Of a stretch of DNA of 64,000 nt, positions 1-9,359 are shown piece after piece. The stretch lies in NCBI GenBank assembly GCA_011170285.1, contig DUEE01000014.1, positions 79,062 through 143,061 on the forward strand. Direction: 5' to 3'. The translations under genes were made by a program, and so were the position numbers. Position 1 is the first letter of the stretch. The number at the start of each line of letters is the position of its first letter. The stretch comes from Dehalococcoidia bacterium (GTDB lineage: Bacteria > Chloroflexota > Dehalococcoidia > Dehalococcoidales > W498). The notes under the pieces were generated by a model. That model worked only from the letters and a program-made list of their open reading frames with translations, did not search any database and had not been told where the DNA came from.

Positions 1-291
1 ATAATGAAGATAGATATAGTTACACCCGGTGGATTTCTGGGTGACATAATAGATGACCTCACTTCAAGGCGGGGGCATATCAATAGCATTGAAACCGAGG
101 GTGAGATGTTAAGCATTTGCTCTCTGATACCCTTGGCTGAGACCTTTGGCTATGCCACCAGTCTCAGGTCATTAACCCAGGGCAGAGCCACGCATTCTAT
201 GGAGTTTCATCGGTATCAGGAGCTACCGGCTGAATTAGCCGACGAGCTTAAGGATAAAGCAATAGGTAGAATAGGTAGAAGATATGCCTAA
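1..291 (+). CDS. fusA: Elongation factor G, C-terminal end (partial)
   Basis: C-terminal end of translation elongation factor G, the GTPase that moves tRNA and mRNA through the ribosome. Only the last ~96 residues are in the window. The frame is open at base 1, so the ATG at 4 is internal and not the gene start. Visible are the VTPGGFLGD segment, the SRRG loop and the family signature [12 protein letters not shown] of domain V. The stop overlaps the rpsJ start by 8 bases, the usual str-to-S10 junction, so fusA is probably co-transcribed with the ribosomal genes. Confidence 0.95.
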   Translation: MMKIDIVTPGGFLGDIIDDLTSRRGHINSIETEGEMLSICSLIPLAETFGYATSLRSLTQGRATHSMEFHRYQELPAELADELKDKAIGRIGRRYA

Positions 292-592
292 ACAGAAGAT
301 TCGTATCAAAATAAAGGGATATGACCACAAGATAGTTGACCGCTCTGCTCAGCAGATTGTAGAAGCGGTGGAGAGTACCGGGGCAGTTGTTTCCGGACCG
401 GTGCCCCTGCCTACCCGTATTCGGAAATTCACTGTTATCCGTTCCCCGTTCATAGATAAGGACTCACGGGAACAGTTTGAAATTCGGACTCATAAGCGCC
501 TTATTGATATTATAGATACAACTTCTAAAACAATAGACATCTTATCTAGGCTGAATCTACCATCAGGGGTTGAGATAGATATTAAGTTATAG
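284..592 (+). CDS. rpsJ: 30S ribosomal protein S10
   Basis: Protein of the 16S 3' (head) domain; in other bacteria it also pairs with NusB in transcription antitermination. The 102-residue length is normal for the family. The N-terminal [16 protein letters not shown] helix, the PLPTR loop and the RTHKRLIDI segment are all present. The ATG lies inside the 3' end of fusA (8-base overlap), indicating translational coupling. It is the first gene of the S10 cluster here and rplC follows after 12 bases. Nothing unusual is seen. Confidence 0.98.
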   Translation: MPKQKIRIKIKGYDHKIVDRSAQQIVEAVESTGAVVSGPVPLPTRIRKFTVIRSPFIDKDSREQFEIRTHKRLIDIIDTTSKTIDILSRLNLPSGVEIDIKL

Positions 593-604
593 AAGGCTAA
601 AGAT

Positions 605-1252
605 ATGATTGAAGGTATTATTGGCAGAAAGCTGGGTATGACCCAGAAATTTAGAGACAATGGTAAGGCTGAGGCGGTAACCGCTATTGAAGCTGGTCCA
701 TGCATTGTAATACAGGTTAAGACTAAGGATAAAGAAGGCTATAGTGCAGTCCAGCTTGGATTTGGTGAAGCAAAACGGCTTAATTCTCCTCGGAAGGGGC
801 ATCTTAAGGGGCTGGGACAGTTTAAGTATCTTCGGGAGTTCAGGGTAAGTGCTAGTGAAGCTATTGAGGTAGGGGAGACGGTTGATATTAGCCTTTTTAA
901 GATGGGCGACCGAGTGGATATTACCGGGGTGTCAAAAGGTAAGGGCTTTACTGGTGTAGTAAAACGTCATCGTTTTGCCGGCGGTCCCAAAACACATGGG
1001 CAGTCAGACCGACACCGTGCTCCAGGTTCTATAGGGGCTACTACCTCTCCGGGTAGAGTTTTCAAAGGGATGCGTATGGCAGGACATATGGGGGATAGCC
1101 GGGTGACGATACGCCATCTGGAGGTGTTTGAAGCGGATCTTGCCCGTAATCTATTGCTGGTTAGGGGAGCCGTACCTGGGGGCAGGAATGGGCTATTACT
1201 AATAAGGAAATCAGGTGGAGGTAAACAAGAAAGTGCAAGTTCCAGTTTATAA
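605..1252 (+). CDS. rplC: 50S ribosomal protein L3
   Basis: Large-subunit assembly protein whose long loop reaches toward the peptidyl transferase centre. It has 215 residues, typical for bacteria. The N-terminal IIGRKLGMTQ start and the central KGKGFTGVVKRH...GPKTHGQSDRHR loop, which in E. coli carries the glutamine methylated by PrmB, are intact. The C-terminus is lysine/serine rich. It is preceded by an AAGG-type ribosome binding site. The 3' end overlaps the likely rplD start by 20 bases. Confidence 0.98.
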   Translation: MIEGIIGRKLGMTQKFRDNGKAEAVTAIEAGPCIVIQVKTKDKEGYSAVQLGFGEAKRLNSPRKGHLKGLGQFKYLREFRVSASEAIEVGETVDISLFKMGDRVDITGVSKGKGFTGVVKRHRFAGGPKTHGQSDRHRAPGSIGATTSPGRVFKGMRMAGHMGDSRVTIRHLEVFEADLARNLLLVRGAVPGGRNGLLLIRKSGGGKQESASSSL

Positions 1253-1916
1253 CCTTGTCGGAGAGGTGGCGACACATATTGAAATAAGTGATGAAGTGTT
1301 TGGCGTGTCATTTAATGAGGCGGTAGTGCACCAGGCAATGGTAAGGCAGCGGGCGAATGCTCGTCAGGGAACGGCTGATACAAAAACTCGGGGCGAGGTC
1401 TCTGGTAGTAAGGGGAAGTTGTTTCGGCAAAAACACACCGGGCTAGCTCGGGCTGGCAGCAAGAGGTCACCACTGCGCCGGGGAGGGGGTATCACCTTTG
1501 GTCCTCACCCCAGAAGTTACCGGCAAGCCATGCCTAAAAGGATGCGCCAACTAGCTCTAAGGTGTGTCCTATCGGCGAAAGCTAGGGATGATGAGCTAAA
1601 GGTCTTGGAGAAGTTGGAACTTGAGACGACCAAAACTAAAGAAATGGTTCGGATTTTGACGGCATTGGGGGTGGATTCTTCGGCTCTTATCGTTACCGAT
1701 GAGCCGGATGACAGTGTAGTTAAATCAAGCCGTAACCTAGTAGGGATTAAAACCTTGCCTGCCAGCTTACTCAATGTGCTTGACATCCTTTCCTATAAGG
1801 TGTTATTGATGACCGTGGATGCAGTGTGTAAAGCAGAACAGTTGTGGGGGAAGAAGTTATCAGAGGAGGGAAACAGTGCATCTCTACCAGGTGTTGCGCC
1901 GTCCATTACTAACTGA
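1233..1916 (+). CDS. rplD: 50S ribosomal protein L4
   Basis: Ribosomal protein lining the exit tunnel. The conserved RQGTADTKTRGEVSGSGK-like basic loop and the GGGITFGPHPRSY motif are visible. The ORF track starts at a GTG at 1215, but the GGTGGAGG stretch at 1214-1221 is a better ribosome binding site for the GTG at 1233, which gives the usual MxVPVYN N-terminus (227 residues). The C-terminus runs about 15-20 residues past the normal family end and lies inside rplW (41-base overlap). In E. coli L4 represses its own operon; no such leader can be judged here because the operon start is outside the window. Confidence 0.97.
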   Translation: MQVPVYNLVGEVATHIEISDEVFGVSFNEAVVHQAMVRQRANARQGTADTKTRGEVSGSKGKLFRQKHTGLARAGSKRSPLRRGGGITFGPHPRSYRQAMPKRMRQLALRCVLSAKARDDELKVLEKLELETTKTKEMVRILTALGVDSSALIVTDEPDDSVVKSSRNLVGIKTLPASLLNVLDILSYKVLLMTVDAVCKAEQLWGKKLSEEGNSASLPGVAPSITN

Positions 1917-2160
1917 GAAGAATACAGAGCTTCAAGCTCAAGGCAAGTATGCCTTTGAGGTAGCCAGGGAAGCTAATAAGCATCAGGTTAAACAGGCTGT
2001 GGAAAAGGTATTTAAGGTCGAGGTGGTCGCAGTTAATGTAATGACAGTGCCTGGTAAAACGCGGAGGATAGGTAGACGGCAGGTGTTGACCCAGTCCTGG
2101 AAAAAGGCAATTGTCACACTCAAGCCAGGAGATAGCATTAGACTTGTTGAGGGTGTTTAA
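1876..2160 (+). CDS. rplW: 50S ribosomal protein L23
   Basis: Protein at the tunnel exit, the docking place for trigger factor and SRP. The ORF track begins at 1819, inside rplD, but the GTG at 1876 sits 5 bases after a strong GAGGAGGG binding site and gives the family N-terminus (HLYQVLRRPLLTEK). That yields 94 residues, which is normal. The VEKVFKVEVVAVNVMTVPGK and RRIGRR segments are conserved L23 features. It overlaps the 3' end of rplD out of frame by 41 bases; rplB follows after 33 bases. Confidence 0.97.
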   Translation: MHLYQVLRRPLLTEKNTELQAQGKYAFEVAREANKHQVKQAVEKVFKVEVVAVNVMTVPGKTRRIGRRQVLTQSWKKAIVTLKPGDSIRLVEGV

Positions 2161-2193
2161 TAATAAAAGGGGAAGCTTGAAGAAGGAGTCTGA

Positions 2194-3021
2194 ATGGCAC
2201 TAAAGGTGTATCGTCCCACTTCTCCCGGTAGGCGGGGGATGATCGGCTCTACCTTTGAAGAAATAACTAAAAGCGAGCCAGAGAAATCCCTACTCTTACC
2301 TCTTAAAAAGAAGGCAGGGCGTAATAGTCAAGGGAGAATAACAGTCCGCCACCGAGGTGGTGGGGCGAAGCGGATGCTCCGCGTACTAGATTTTAAGCGG
2401 GATAAAGTCGGCGTCCCTGGTAGGGTAGCGGCTGTTGAGTATGACCCTAACCGTTCGGCAAATATTGCCCTTATATACTATGCTGATGGGGAAAAGCGCT
2501 ATATCCTCGCCCCCTTAGGACTTAGTGTTGGAGATAGCATAAAGTCGGGTGAGGATGTTGAGGTAAAAGCAGGGAACACCTTACCCTTAAAGCTAATCCC
2601 GAGTGGCACCTTAATACATAATATTGAGTTAAACAGGGGTAGAGGTGGGCAGTTGGTACGTAGTGCCGGAGTCGCGGCTCAATTAGTGGTAAAGGAAGGC
2701 GAATATGCCCTGGTTCGGTTGCCTTCCGGTGAGGTGCGGCGTATTCGTAGTGAATGTTTGGCTACTATTGGTCAAGTAGGAAATGTGGACCATCAGAGTA
2801 TGAAATTGGGCAAGGCAGGTCGTACACGGTGGCTAGGCTGGCGACCTACGGTAAGAGGTTCAGCTATGAATCCGCGTGATCACCCTCATGGGGGGGGAGA
2901 GGGCAGGAGCCCGATAGGTAAACCTGGGCCTAAAACGCCATGGGGTAAGCCAGCTTTGGGCTATAGAACTCGCAAGGTAAAGGCTTCGGATAAAATGATT
3001 GTTAAACGCCGAGGCAAGTAA
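2194..3021 (+). CDS. rplB: 50S ribosomal protein L2
   Basis: Core large-subunit protein needed for subunit association and peptidyl transferase activity. It has 275 residues, standard length. The N-terminal YRPTSPGRR, the central [12 protein letters not shown]-binding stretch and the C-terminal [15 protein letters not shown] loop with its functionally important histidine are all intact. An AGGAG site lies 6 bases before the ATG. It follows rplW and precedes rpsS, the universal S10-cluster order. Confidence 0.99.
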   Translation: MALKVYRPTSPGRRGMIGSTFEEITKSEPEKSLLLPLKKKAGRNSQGRITVRHRGGGAKRMLRVLDFKRDKVGVPGRVAAVEYDPNRSANIALIYYADGEKRYILAPLGLSVGDSIKSGEDVEVKAGNTLPLKLIPSGTLIHNIELNRGRGGQLVRSAGVAAQLVVKEGEYALVRLPSGEVRRIRSECLATIGQVGNVDHQSMKLGKAGRTRWLGWRPTVRGSAMNPRDHPHGGGEGRSPIGKPGPKTPWGKPALGYRTRKVKASDKMIVKRRGK

Positions 3022-3040
3022 GCAGATGAAGGGGAGCTAA

Positions 3041-3334
3041 ATGTCAAGGTCAACCAAGAAAGGTCCAGCCATTGATGCTAAACTACTGAAGAAGGTAGAG
3101 GCGCTTAATCGCTCTGGTCAAAAGGCGGTAATAAAAACTTGGTCACGCTGGTCTACCATCGTGCCCGATATGGTAGGGCTTACTATTGGGGTGCATGATG
3201 GCAGAAGGCATGTGCCTATCTTTGTCACCGAAAATATGGTGGGGCATAAGCTAGGTGAGTTTGCTTTAACTCGAACCTTTAGGGGGCACGTCTCTAGGGC
3301 GGAAAGAACTACTCAGATAAAAAAGGGGAAGTAG
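3041..3334 (+). CDS. rpsS: 30S ribosomal protein S19
   Basis: Protein of the 30S head that forms a heterodimer with S13 and contacts the A-site finger of the large subunit. It has 97 residues. The MSRSTKKGP start, the [14 protein letters not shown] region and the C-terminal [16 protein letters not shown] motif are all family signatures. A GGGGAG site precedes the ATG. It is embedded in the S10 cluster between rplB and rplV. Confidence 0.98.
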   Translation: MSRSTKKGPAIDAKLLKKVEALNRSGQKAVIKTWSRWSTIVPDMVGLTIGVHDGRRHVPIFVTENMVGHKLGEFALTRTFRGHVSRAERTTQIKKGK

Positions 3335-3352
3335 ATTTAGGCAGGGAATAAA

Positions 3353-3691
3353 ATGCAGGTAAGGGCAGTAGACAAAGACATTGGTATATCACCTCGCAAA
3401 GTACGCCCACTAGTAGATATGGTTCGGGGCAAGAAGGTGGACGAGGCGCTAACCATACTTAGGTTGACACCGACACCAATAGCTCGGGTTGTAGCCAAGG
3501 TGGTGAAATCAGCAGCGGCTAATGCCGAGAACAACTTTCAGATGTCATCTTCGGATTTGAAGGTTGTTAGAATTTTTGCTGATGAGGCACGAACCTTGAA
3601 GAGATTTCGCCCGCGGGCTCGAGGACGTGTAAGCCCTATCCTTAAACGTTCTAGCCATATTACAGTTATTGTTGCTGAGCAGGAGAGTTAA
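3353..3691 (+). CDS. rplV: 50S ribosomal protein L22
   Basis: Protein whose beta-hairpin lines the nascent-chain tunnel and which contacts all 23S domains. It has 112 residues. ISPRKVRPLVDMVRGKKV near the N-terminus and the C-terminal tunnel-hairpin basic segment RFRPRARGRVSPI are conserved. The stop and the rpsC start share one base (TAATG), a classical coupling arrangement. Confidence 0.98.
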   Translation: MQVRAVDKDIGISPRKVRPLVDMVRGKKVDEALTILRLTPTPIARVVAKVVKSAAANAENNFQMSSSDLKVVRIFADEARTLKRFRPRARGRVSPILKRSSHITVIVAEQES

Positions 3692-4428
3692 TGGGACATA
3701 AAGTTCATCCTATAGGATTTAGAATTGGTTACATACGTGATTGGCAAGCAAAATGGTATGCCGATAAGCAGTATGTGGAGTTTTTGCACGAAGACATAAA
3801 GCTGCGGCAGGCTATCGGGTCTAGGTATACTGAAGCCGGTATCTCTCTGGTGGAGATTGAGCGTCAGGCAAATAAGGTCTCGGTAACCATCAATACTTCC
3901 CGCCCTGGAGTTGTTATTGGGCGAGGAGGACAGCGAGTTGATGAAATGAGGGTTTATCTTGAGGGACTTATTGGGAAGCCGGTTCAATTAAACATCCAGG
4001 AAATTCAACAGCCTGAGCTTGATGCTTGTTTAGTAGCAGGGTCAGTAGCCGAGCAGATTGGGCGCCGGGTCTCTTACCGCAGGGTAATGAAACAGACAAT
4101 CTTTCGCACCATTCAGGCTGGGGCTAAGGGTGTAAAGCTCAGTTGTGCTGGTAGATTAGCTGGTGCCCAAATAGCTCGACGCCAGACTATGCATCAAGGG
4201 CAAGTCCCCTTGCATACCTTGCGGGCTGATATTGATTATGGATTTGCTGAAGCGTATACCGCCTTAGGTCGAATTGGGGTAAAGGTCTGGATATATAAGG
4301 GTGATATTCTTCCTGAACCTAAGGAGGTGGAAGTTGAGGAGAAGCAGGCTGAACCAGTAGTCGGTGAGGTGGTGGAGTCGGAGACCTCTACTGCTACGGA
4401 AGAAGGGGAAAAGGATGCTACAACCTAA
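3691..4428 (+). CDS. rpsC: 30S ribosomal protein S3, with acidic C-terminal tail
   Basis: Protein at the mRNA entry tunnel, part of the ribosomal helicase with S4 and S5. The [13 protein letters not shown] start, the KH-domain GxxG loop ([10 protein letters not shown]) and the C-terminal domain ending in [11 protein letters not shown] are present. After about residue 210 there is a ~35-residue acidic tail rich in Glu/Val/Thr, longer than the minimal S3 but seen in other lineages. It overlaps rplP by 14 bases. Confidence 0.98.
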   Translation: MGHKVHPIGFRIGYIRDWQAKWYADKQYVEFLHEDIKLRQAIGSRYTEAGISLVEIERQANKVSVTINTSRPGVVIGRGGQRVDEMRVYLEGLIGKPVQLNIQEIQQPELDACLVAGSVAEQIGRRVSYRRVMKQTIFRTIQAGAKGVKLSCAGRLAGAQIARRQTMHQGQVPLHTLRADIDYGFAEAYTALGRIGVKVWIYKGDILPEPKEVEVEEKQAEPVVGEVVESETSTATEEGEKDATT

Positions 4429-4867
4429 GCGGGTGAAATACCGCAAAACCCATAAGGGACACCGACGGGGTAGAGCCCAGGCGGGGCAGACAGTTGTTTT
4501 TGGAGATTTTGCTTTGCAGGCGCTAGAGTCTGCTTGGATCAATAATCGACAAATTGAAGCGGCACGGCGGGCTATGACTCGCTATGTTCGTCGTGGTGGT
4601 AAGGTGTGGATACGTATTTTCCCTAGCAAGCCGGTCACTAAAAAGCCAGCTGAGACCCGTATGGGTGGAGGTAAGGGTTCTCCAGACCATTGGGTAGCTG
4701 TGGTCAAACCAGGGAGAATTCTATTTGAAATGGCTGGAGTTGAGGAGGGAGTGGCTAAAGGAGCGATGCGGCTTGCTTCATACAAGCTACCGATAGAAAC
4801 TAAATTTGTGGTAAGGGAAGCTGGCGTAGGTACTGGCAGTGATTCTGGAAATGAGGAGTCGGCTTAA
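4415..4867 (+). CDS. rplP: 50S ribosomal protein L16
   Basis: Protein close to the A-site tRNA elbow. The ORF track starts at 4364, but the family N-terminus [15 protein letters not shown] begins at the ATG at 4415, which also has a GAAGGGGAAAAGG binding region inside the end of rpsC. This gives 150 residues. The [22 protein letters not shown] loop is conserved. The last ~15 residues (Gly/Ser/Glu rich) extend past the usual family end. Confidence 0.98.
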   Translation: MLQPKRVKYRKTHKGHRRGRAQAGQTVVFGDFALQALESAWINNRQIEAARRAMTRYVRRGGKVWIRIFPSKPVTKKPAETRMGGGKGSPDHWVAVVKPGRILFEMAGVEEGVAKGAMRLASYKLPIETKFVVREAGVGTGSDSGNEESA

Positions 4868-4868
4868 G

Positions 4869-5066
4869 TTGAAGGTTGAGGAAATTCGGGCTCTGAGCCT
4901 CAAAGAATTAGCAAAACAACTAGAGGAAGCTTATCAAGAGCTTTCTGACATTCGCTTTCGTTTGGCTACCAGGCAGTTGGTAAACCATCGCCAATTTAGA
5001 ATGGTTAAAAAGAAGATTGCCAGGTTAAAAACCCTAATGAGAGAGAATGATCTAGGTATAAGGTAG
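4869..5066 (+). CDS. rpmC: 50S ribosomal protein L29
   Basis: Small two-helix protein next to L23 at the tunnel exit. The ORF track starts at a GTG at 4839; an ATG at 4851 and a TTG at 4869 are also in frame. TTG 4869 is chosen because it gives the family start [14 protein letters not shown] (65 residues), has GAGGAG about 10 bases upstream, and lies one base after the rplP stop. The remaining two starts would add 6 or 10 residues inside rplP. The helical [14 protein letters not shown] and [12 protein letters not shown] stretches fit L29. Confidence 0.94.
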   Translation: MKVEEIRALSLKELAKQLEEAYQELSDIRFRLATRQLVNHRQFRMVKKKIARLKTLMRENDLGIR

Positions 5067-5073
5067 GTTTTTT

Positions 5074-5355
5074 ATGCAGGGGAAGCGTAAAACCAGGTTT
5101 GGTAGAGTAGTAAGTAACAGGATGGATAAGACGGTGGTTGTGGCGGTGGAAACGCCCAAGCGCCACCCACTATATAAGAAGACTGTCAAGAGAGTAGTTA
5201 AATATAAAGCTCATGATAAAAACAACGAGTGTAGACTGGAAGATATGGTCAGGATTGTAGAAACCCGTCCTCTATCAAAAGATAAGCGATGGCGAGTAGC
5301 CGAGATAATAACCAAGGGAGACGCTGTAGAGGTTCAACCTAAGGAAATAACCTGA
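5074..5355 (+). CDS. rpsQ: 30S ribosomal protein S17
   Basis: OB-fold primary binding protein of the 16S 5' domain. It has 93 residues. The [19 protein letters not shown] first strand region, the [10 protein letters not shown] segment and [13 protein letters not shown] near the C-terminus are characteristic. It lies 7 bases after rpmC in the standard L16-L29-S17 order. Nothing unusual is seen. Confidence 0.98.
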   Translation: MQGKRKTRFGRVVSNRMDKTVVVAVETPKRHPLYKKTVKRVVKYKAHDKNNECRLEDMVRIVETRPLSKDKRWRVAEIITKGDAVEVQPKEIT

Positions 5356-5374
5356 TTGGTTTCAGGATGGTGAT

Positions 5375-5743
5375 ATGATTCAACCCTATACTAGACTTAA
5401 GGCAGCCGATAATACTGGGGCTAAACAGCTTATGTGCATCGGTGTATTGGGTGGCACCAGGCGGAGATACGCCCGGGTCGGTGATATCATTGTTGCCTCA
5501 GTTAAACGGGCAAACCCGGGGGCAATGGTGAAGAAGGGAGACGTGGTCAGGGCGGTTATCATTCGCTGCGCTCAGCCCCATCGGCGTCCTGATGGCTCTT
5601 ATATTAGATTTGATGAAAATGCAGCGGTGATTCTTACTGATAAGAATAATCCTAGAGGAACGCGAATATTTGGACCAGTAGCCAGGGAGCTGAGGGAGAA
5701 AAATTTTACTAAGATTCTATCGCTAGCACCTGAAGTTTTGTGA
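5375..5743 (+). CDS. rplN: 50S ribosomal protein L14
   Basis: Inter-subunit bridge protein and the target of the silencing factor RsfS in other bacteria. It has 122 residues, an exact family length. [17 protein letters not shown], the GDIIVASVK strand, the IRFDENAAV loop and the [13 protein letters not shown] motif are all present. It begins the spc-type part of the operon and precedes rplX by 7 bases. Confidence 0.99.
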   Translation: MIQPYTRLKAADNTGAKQLMCIGVLGGTRRRYARVGDIIVASVKRANPGAMVKKGDVVRAVIIRCAQPHRRPDGSYIRFDENAAVILTDKNNPRGTRIFGPVARELREKNFTKILSLAPEVL

Positions 5744-5750
5744 GAAAGTT

Positions 5751-6062
5751 ATGAAGATTAGAAAGAACGATACCGTGCTGGTTATCACCGGTAAGGATAA
5801 AGGTAAAAAGGGTAAGGTGCGCTTTGCTTACCCCAAGGATGAACGGCTGATAGTTGAAGGCATTAGCTTTATTAAACGGCATACTAAAGCACGGGGAGCA
5901 GTTAGGCAGGCGGGTATGATAGAGATGGAAGCACCAATTCATGTGTCAGATGTTATGCTACTGTGTAGCAGGTGTAATCATCCTACCCGGGTTGGTTTCC
6001 GCTTTTTAGCCGATGGCAAGAGGGTTCGGTTCTGTCGCTCTTGTGGCGAGGTGATTGATTAA
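5751..6062 (+). CDS. rplX: 50S ribosomal protein L24, Cys4 type
   Basis: Assembly-initiating protein with a KOW motif (MKIRKNDTVLVITGKDKGKKGKV). It has 103 residues. The C-terminal part carries two CxxC pairs (CSRC and CRSC), so this is the form that can bind zinc, in line with the zinc-type S4, S14 and L36 in this operon. Zinc binding is inferred from the cysteines, not shown. The stop is directly followed by the rplE ATG. Confidence 0.98.
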   Translation: MKIRKNDTVLVITGKDKGKKGKVRFAYPKDERLIVEGISFIKRHTKARGAVRQAGMIEMEAPIHVSDVMLLCSRCNHPTRVGFRFLADGKRVRFCRSCGEVID

Positions 6063-6605
6063 ATGTCTCGACTAAAGGAAAGGTATAGGAATGAGATTAT
6101 TCCCAAGCTGATGGAGCTTTATGGGTATGAAAATGTAATGCAGGTACCACGTCTAGACAAGATAGTGCTTAATATTGGATTAGGCGAGGCAATTGCCAAT
6201 GCCAAGGCTCTCGAGGCAGCAGAGAGAGACCTGACCGTTATTTCAGGGCAGCACCCGGTGATCACCCGTGCCAAGAAGCCTATTGCTACCTTTAGGTTGA
6301 GAACCGGGATGCCTATTGGGTTAAAGGTAACCCTGCGGGGAGAACGAATGTATGACTTTTTTGATAAATTACTAAACATTGTCTTACCCCGTATGCGTGA
6401 GTTTTATGGGCTTCCCAGAACTTCCTTTGATGGGCGAGGCAATTATACCTTAGGGCTTAAGGAGCAAATCGTCTTTCCTGAGGTAAATTATGATGAAATA
6501 GACAGGGTGCGGGGACTAGAGGTGTCAATTATCACTACGGCTAAAACGGATGAAGAGTGCAGGTATTTGCTGGAATTATTGGGTATACTTTTCATTAAGG
6601 ATTGA
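6063..6605 (+). CDS. rplE: 50S ribosomal protein L5
   Basis: Central protuberance protein that binds 5S rRNA and contacts P-site tRNA. It has 180 residues. The [19 protein letters not shown] start, [16 protein letters not shown], the [14 protein letters not shown] 5S-binding region and the [10 protein letters not shown] segment are typical. Its ATG immediately follows the rplX stop. Nothing is out of the ordinary. Confidence 0.99.
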   Translation: MSRLKERYRNEIIPKLMELYGYENVMQVPRLDKIVLNIGLGEAIANAKALEAAERDLTVISGQHPVITRAKKPIATFRLRTGMPIGLKVTLRGERMYDFFDKLLNIVLPRMREFYGLPRTSFDGRGNYTLGLKEQIVFPEVNYDEIDRVRGLEVSIITTAKTDEECRYLLELLGILFIKD

Positions 6606-6619
6606 AATGAGGGATAGAG

Positions 6620-6805
6620 ATGGCTAAAAAGTCAGCAATTGTAAAGTCGCAACTTCCTGCCAAATATAGAGTGCAGCAGCATAATAGATGCTACTTATGT
6701 GGTCGACCGAGGGCTTATATGCGTAAGTTTGGCTTATGTCGTATTTGCTTTCGTAAGCTAGCTCTGGCTAGTCAAATTCCTGGGGTGAGGAAATCAAGCT
6801 GGTGA
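6620..6805 (+). CDS. rpsN: 30S ribosomal protein S14, zinc (type Z)
   Basis: Short 61-residue S14 with the [20 protein letters not shown] zinc knuckle, the ancestral zinc-binding form. It is a 30S head protein that contacts S19 and S10. Its place between rplE and rpsH is the standard site for type-Z S14. A GGGATAGAG region precedes the ATG. No second zinc-free S14 is seen in the window. Confidence 0.98.
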   Translation: MAKKSAIVKSQLPAKYRVQQHNRCYLCGRPRAYMRKFGLCRICFRKLALASQIPGVRKSSW

Positions 6806-6811
6806 TTAGAT

Positions 6812-7210
6812 ATGCCTAATTCTGATCCAATAGCAGATATGCTAACGCGAATACGTAACGCCATAATGGCAAGGCATGATTTCGTGCTGGTGCCAGCCTC
6901 AAAGATGGCGCTGTCTATTGCTAGAACCCTGAAAGAGGAAGGTTTTATTAGTGATTATGAGGTGCTCAGGGGTAAACCACACCGGGTAATCAAAATTTAC
7001 CTCAAATTTGATGAGAATAATCTGACAGTTCTTTCTGGGTTAGAGCGAGTAAGTAAGCCTGGACTAAGGATATATGTCCAGCGCAAAGAGATTCCTCGTG
7101 TTTTTGGCGGTTTGGGCATTGCTATTATGTCTACACCTAAAGGGGTGATGACAGGTCAGCAAGCCTGGCGCCAGGAGGTTGGTGGCGAACTTTTATGCTA
7201 TATATGGTAA
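6812..7210 (+). CDS. rpsH: 30S ribosomal protein S8
   Basis: Central-domain 16S binder; in E. coli it is the translational repressor of the spc operon. It has 132 residues. [13 protein letters not shown] at the N-terminus and the C-terminal [13 protein letters not shown]...GGELLCYIW are complete family signatures. It starts 6 bases after rpsN. The E. coli-type S8 binding site before rplE was not recognised here by eye. Confidence 0.98.
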   Translation: MPNSDPIADMLTRIRNAIMARHDFVLVPASKMALSIARTLKEEGFISDYEVLRGKPHRVIKIYLKFDENNLTVLSGLERVSKPGLRIYVQRKEIPRVFGGLGIAIMSTPKGVMTGQQAWRQEVGGELLCYIW

Positions 7211-7231
7211 ACCAGTGTTGAGGGGATAATT

Positions 7232-7786
7232 ATGTCTAGAGTAGGGCGAATGCCTATACCGGTGCCAAAGGGTGTGGCAGTGGTTATTAACGAGGATGAG
7301 GTTATTGTAACCGGAACTAAAGGGGAACTTCGTCGTCGTTTCAACCCTGATATGTCTATTACCCTACAAAACAGTAGCTTGGTTGTGTCGCGTCCTAGTG
7401 ATAGTAAGGTGCATCGCTCCTTGCACGGATTGACACGAAGCCTTTTGGCTAACATGGTGGACGGGGTAACAAGCGGCTTTGAGAAGGTTCTTGAAATTGT
7501 AGGTGTGGGCTATCGTGTTGAAAAAGAAGGTGATAAGCTGGTAATCCGTGTCGGGTATTCACATCTGGTGGAGGTATTACCGCTACCGGGTGTGGCCCTA
7601 GCTGTAGAAGGAGCCAACCGCATTAAGGTTACCGGTATTAACAAAGAAGTAGTTGGTGAGATGGCAGCCCAAATTCGGGCTATTCGCCCCCCCGATGCCT
7701 ATAAGGGTAAGGGGATTAGGTACGCTGGGGAATTAGTTCGCCTTAAAGCGGGTAAGGCGGGTAAAGCTATAGGCAAGAGGAAATAA
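7232..7786 (+). CDS. rplF: 50S ribosomal protein L6
   Basis: Two-domain protein beside the factor-binding site. It has 184 residues. [15 protein letters not shown] at the N-terminus, the second-domain LEIVGVGYR strand and the C-terminal [16 protein letters not shown] motif are typical. The stop overlaps the rplR start by one base (TAATG). Its C-terminus is lysine and glycine rich, as usual. Confidence 0.98.
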   Translation: MSRVGRMPIPVPKGVAVVINEDEVIVTGTKGELRRRFNPDMSITLQNSSLVVSRPSDSKVHRSLHGLTRSLLANMVDGVTSGFEKVLEIVGVGYRVEKEGDKLVIRVGYSHLVEVLPLPGVALAVEGANRIKVTGINKEVVGEMAAQIRAIRPPDAYKGKGIRYAGELVRLKAGKAGKAIGKRK

Positions 7787-8151
7787 TGGGAAAAGGTGGA
7801 CCAAGGATAGCTCGTTACCGGAGACACGCTCGGGTCAGAGCCAAGGTAAAGGGCACAGCCCCCAGACCCCGGCTGTGTGTTTTCCGTAGCTTGAACCATA
7901 TTTACGCTCAGGTTATTGATGACTTAAAAGGGCACACCCTGATCTCGGTATCAACCCTTGACCCTGAAATAAAGGGCGAGGTAGCAGGCAAAGTAAAGAC
8001 GGTTAAGGCTGGACTTATCGGTTCTCTGTTAGCTAAACGAGCCCAAAGCAAAGGGATAAATCAGGTAGTTTTTGACCGTGGTGGCTACAAATATCATGGC
8101 AGGGTTAAAGCTCTGGCTGAGGCAGCCCGTCAAGCCGGATTAAAATTTTAA
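7786..8151 (+). CDS. rplR: 50S ribosomal protein L18
   Basis: 5S rRNA binding protein of the central protuberance. It has 121 residues. The N-terminal basic tail, [21 protein letters not shown] and the C-terminal [20 protein letters not shown] motif are conserved. It is coupled to rplF by a one-base overlap. A GCAGGAG site for rpsE begins just after the stop. Confidence 0.98.
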   Translation: MGKGGPRIARYRRHARVRAKVKGTAPRPRLCVFRSLNHIYAQVIDDLKGHTLISVSTLDPEIKGEVAGKVKTVKAGLIGSLLAKRAQSKGINQVVFDRGGYKYHGRVKALAEAARQAGLKF

Positions 8152-8165
8152 AGCAGGAGTTGAGG

Positions 8166-8687
8166 TTGATAAACAAGCTTAAGATAGACCCAACAGAATT
8201 GGTGCTGAACGACAAGCTGATCTATATAAACCGTGTGGCTAAGGTAGTGAAGGGAGGCAAACGCCTTAGTTTTAGCGCCTTGGTGGTAACTGGGGACGGT
8301 AATGGGCATGTAGGTATTGGGGTTGGTAAGGCTAATGAGGTGCCAGGAGCGATTAATAAGGCTGGAGTTATCGCTAAAAAGGATTTGATTGAAGTAGCGT
8401 TAGCTGGTACTACTATTCCCTATAAAATAAGAGCTAGGTTTAGTGCTGCCGAGGTCTTGCTAAAACCAGCAGCACCAGGTACTGGTGTTGTTGCTGGTGG
8501 TAGCATCCGAGCTGTGCTTGAGGCAGCCGGAATTAAAGATATTTTAACTAAATCGCTGGGTAGCTCTAATCGCGTTAATATGGCTAAGGCAGCGATGCTT
8601 GCCCTTAGCCAGCTTAAGGACCCGAAACAGGAGTTAGCCAGACGCAAATCAGATTTTAAGGTTAAGACTGAAGTGGAAGAGGGGTAG
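8166..8687 (+). CDS. rpsE: 30S ribosomal protein S5
   Basis: Decoding-fidelity protein that forms part of the mRNA helicase. The ORF track starts at the TTG at 8160, but that codon touches the GGAG ribosome binding site (8156-8159). The in-frame TTG at 8166 is spaced properly and gives [19 protein letters not shown] (173 residues). The dsRNA-binding [20 protein letters not shown] region and the second-domain [19 protein letters not shown] motif are intact. Starting with TTG is unusual for the family but common in this operon. Confidence 0.96.
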   Translation: MINKLKIDPTELVLNDKLIYINRVAKVVKGGKRLSFSALVVTGDGNGHVGIGVGKANEVPGAINKAGVIAKKDLIEVALAGTTIPYKIRARFSAAEVLLKPAAPGTGVVAGGSIRAVLEAAGIKDILTKSLGSSNRVNMAKAAMLALSQLKDPKQELARRKSDFKVKTEVEEG

Positions 8688-8712
8688 CCCTGTTTTAAGG
8701 AGGCGCTAACCA

Positions 8713-8895
8713 GTGGCTAATCTACATATTATCTTGGTGAAAAGTGGCATTGGCTATGCTGATGACCAGAGGAAAACTTTAAAGGCTCTTGGGCTTCGTC
8801 GGCTAAACCAGAGTGTCAGCCATGAAGATACCGCCTCAATTCGGGGTATGATTAATAAGGTGAGGCATTTAGTTGAAGTGGAGGAGGAAAGCTAG
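8713..8895 (+). CDS. rpmD: 50S ribosomal protein L30
   Basis: Small 60-residue protein of the bacterial L30 type. The motif [21 protein letters not shown] matches the family, followed by the [13 protein letters not shown] tail. It begins with GTG, preceded by AAGGAGG about 8 bases upstream. The stop shares a base with the GTG of rplO. Some bacteria lack L30; here it is intact. Confidence 0.97.
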   Translation: MANLHIILVKSGIGYADDQRKTLKALGLRRLNQSVSHEDTASIRGMINKVRHLVEVEEES

Positions 8896-9359
8896 TGCGA
8901 CAGAATGAACTTTCCCCCGCCTCTGGCTCCAGGAAGAGTCGGAAGCGGGTAGGTCGGGGGGATGGCAGTGGACGCGGTACCTATTCTGGGCGTGGCAGTA
9001 AGGGGCAAAAGTCCCGTTCTGGTTATAGGATGCGCCCGGGATTTGAAGGTGGGCAATTACCCTTAATTAAGCGCTTGCCCCGAAAGCGTGGATTTGTCAA
9101 CATCTTTAGGGTAGAGTATAGCGTTGTTAATTTAAATAAGCTTAATATCTTTGAGCCCGGAAGTGAGGTAACGCCAGAAGGATTGGTAGCGGCTGGGCTG
9201 GTAAAATCTCTACGGCATCCGATTAAGATTCTAGCTGAGGGGGATATTAATCATCCCCTTATTGTAAGGGCAAACAAATTCTCGGCGGTGGCTAAAGCCA
9301 AGATTGAGGCTGCCGGGGGCAAGGTGGAGGAGATTGACTATGCGACCAAGGCAAGCTAG
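8895..9359 (+). CDS. rplO: 50S ribosomal protein L15
   Basis: Late assembly protein with a long extended N-terminus in the 23S core. It has 154 residues. The [18 protein letters not shown] basic glycine-rich tail, the [24 protein letters not shown] motif and the C-terminal [14 protein letters not shown] helix are standard. It starts with GTG behind GAGGAGG, and its 3' end overlaps the likely secY start by 20 bases. Confidence 0.98.
   Translation: MRQNELSPASGSRKSRKRVGRGDGSGRGTYSGRGSKGQKSRSGYRMRPGFEGGQLPLIKRLPRKRGFVNIFRVEYSVVNLNKLNIFEPGSEVTPEGLVAAGLVKSLRHPIKILAEGDINHPLIVRANKFSAVAKAKIEAAGGKVEEIDYATKAS

Noticed and set aside
967-1311. 114-residue minus-strand ORF across rplC/rplD
   Set aside because: Lies opposite to well-conserved ribosomal genes and has no binding site or recognisable protein; shadow frame.
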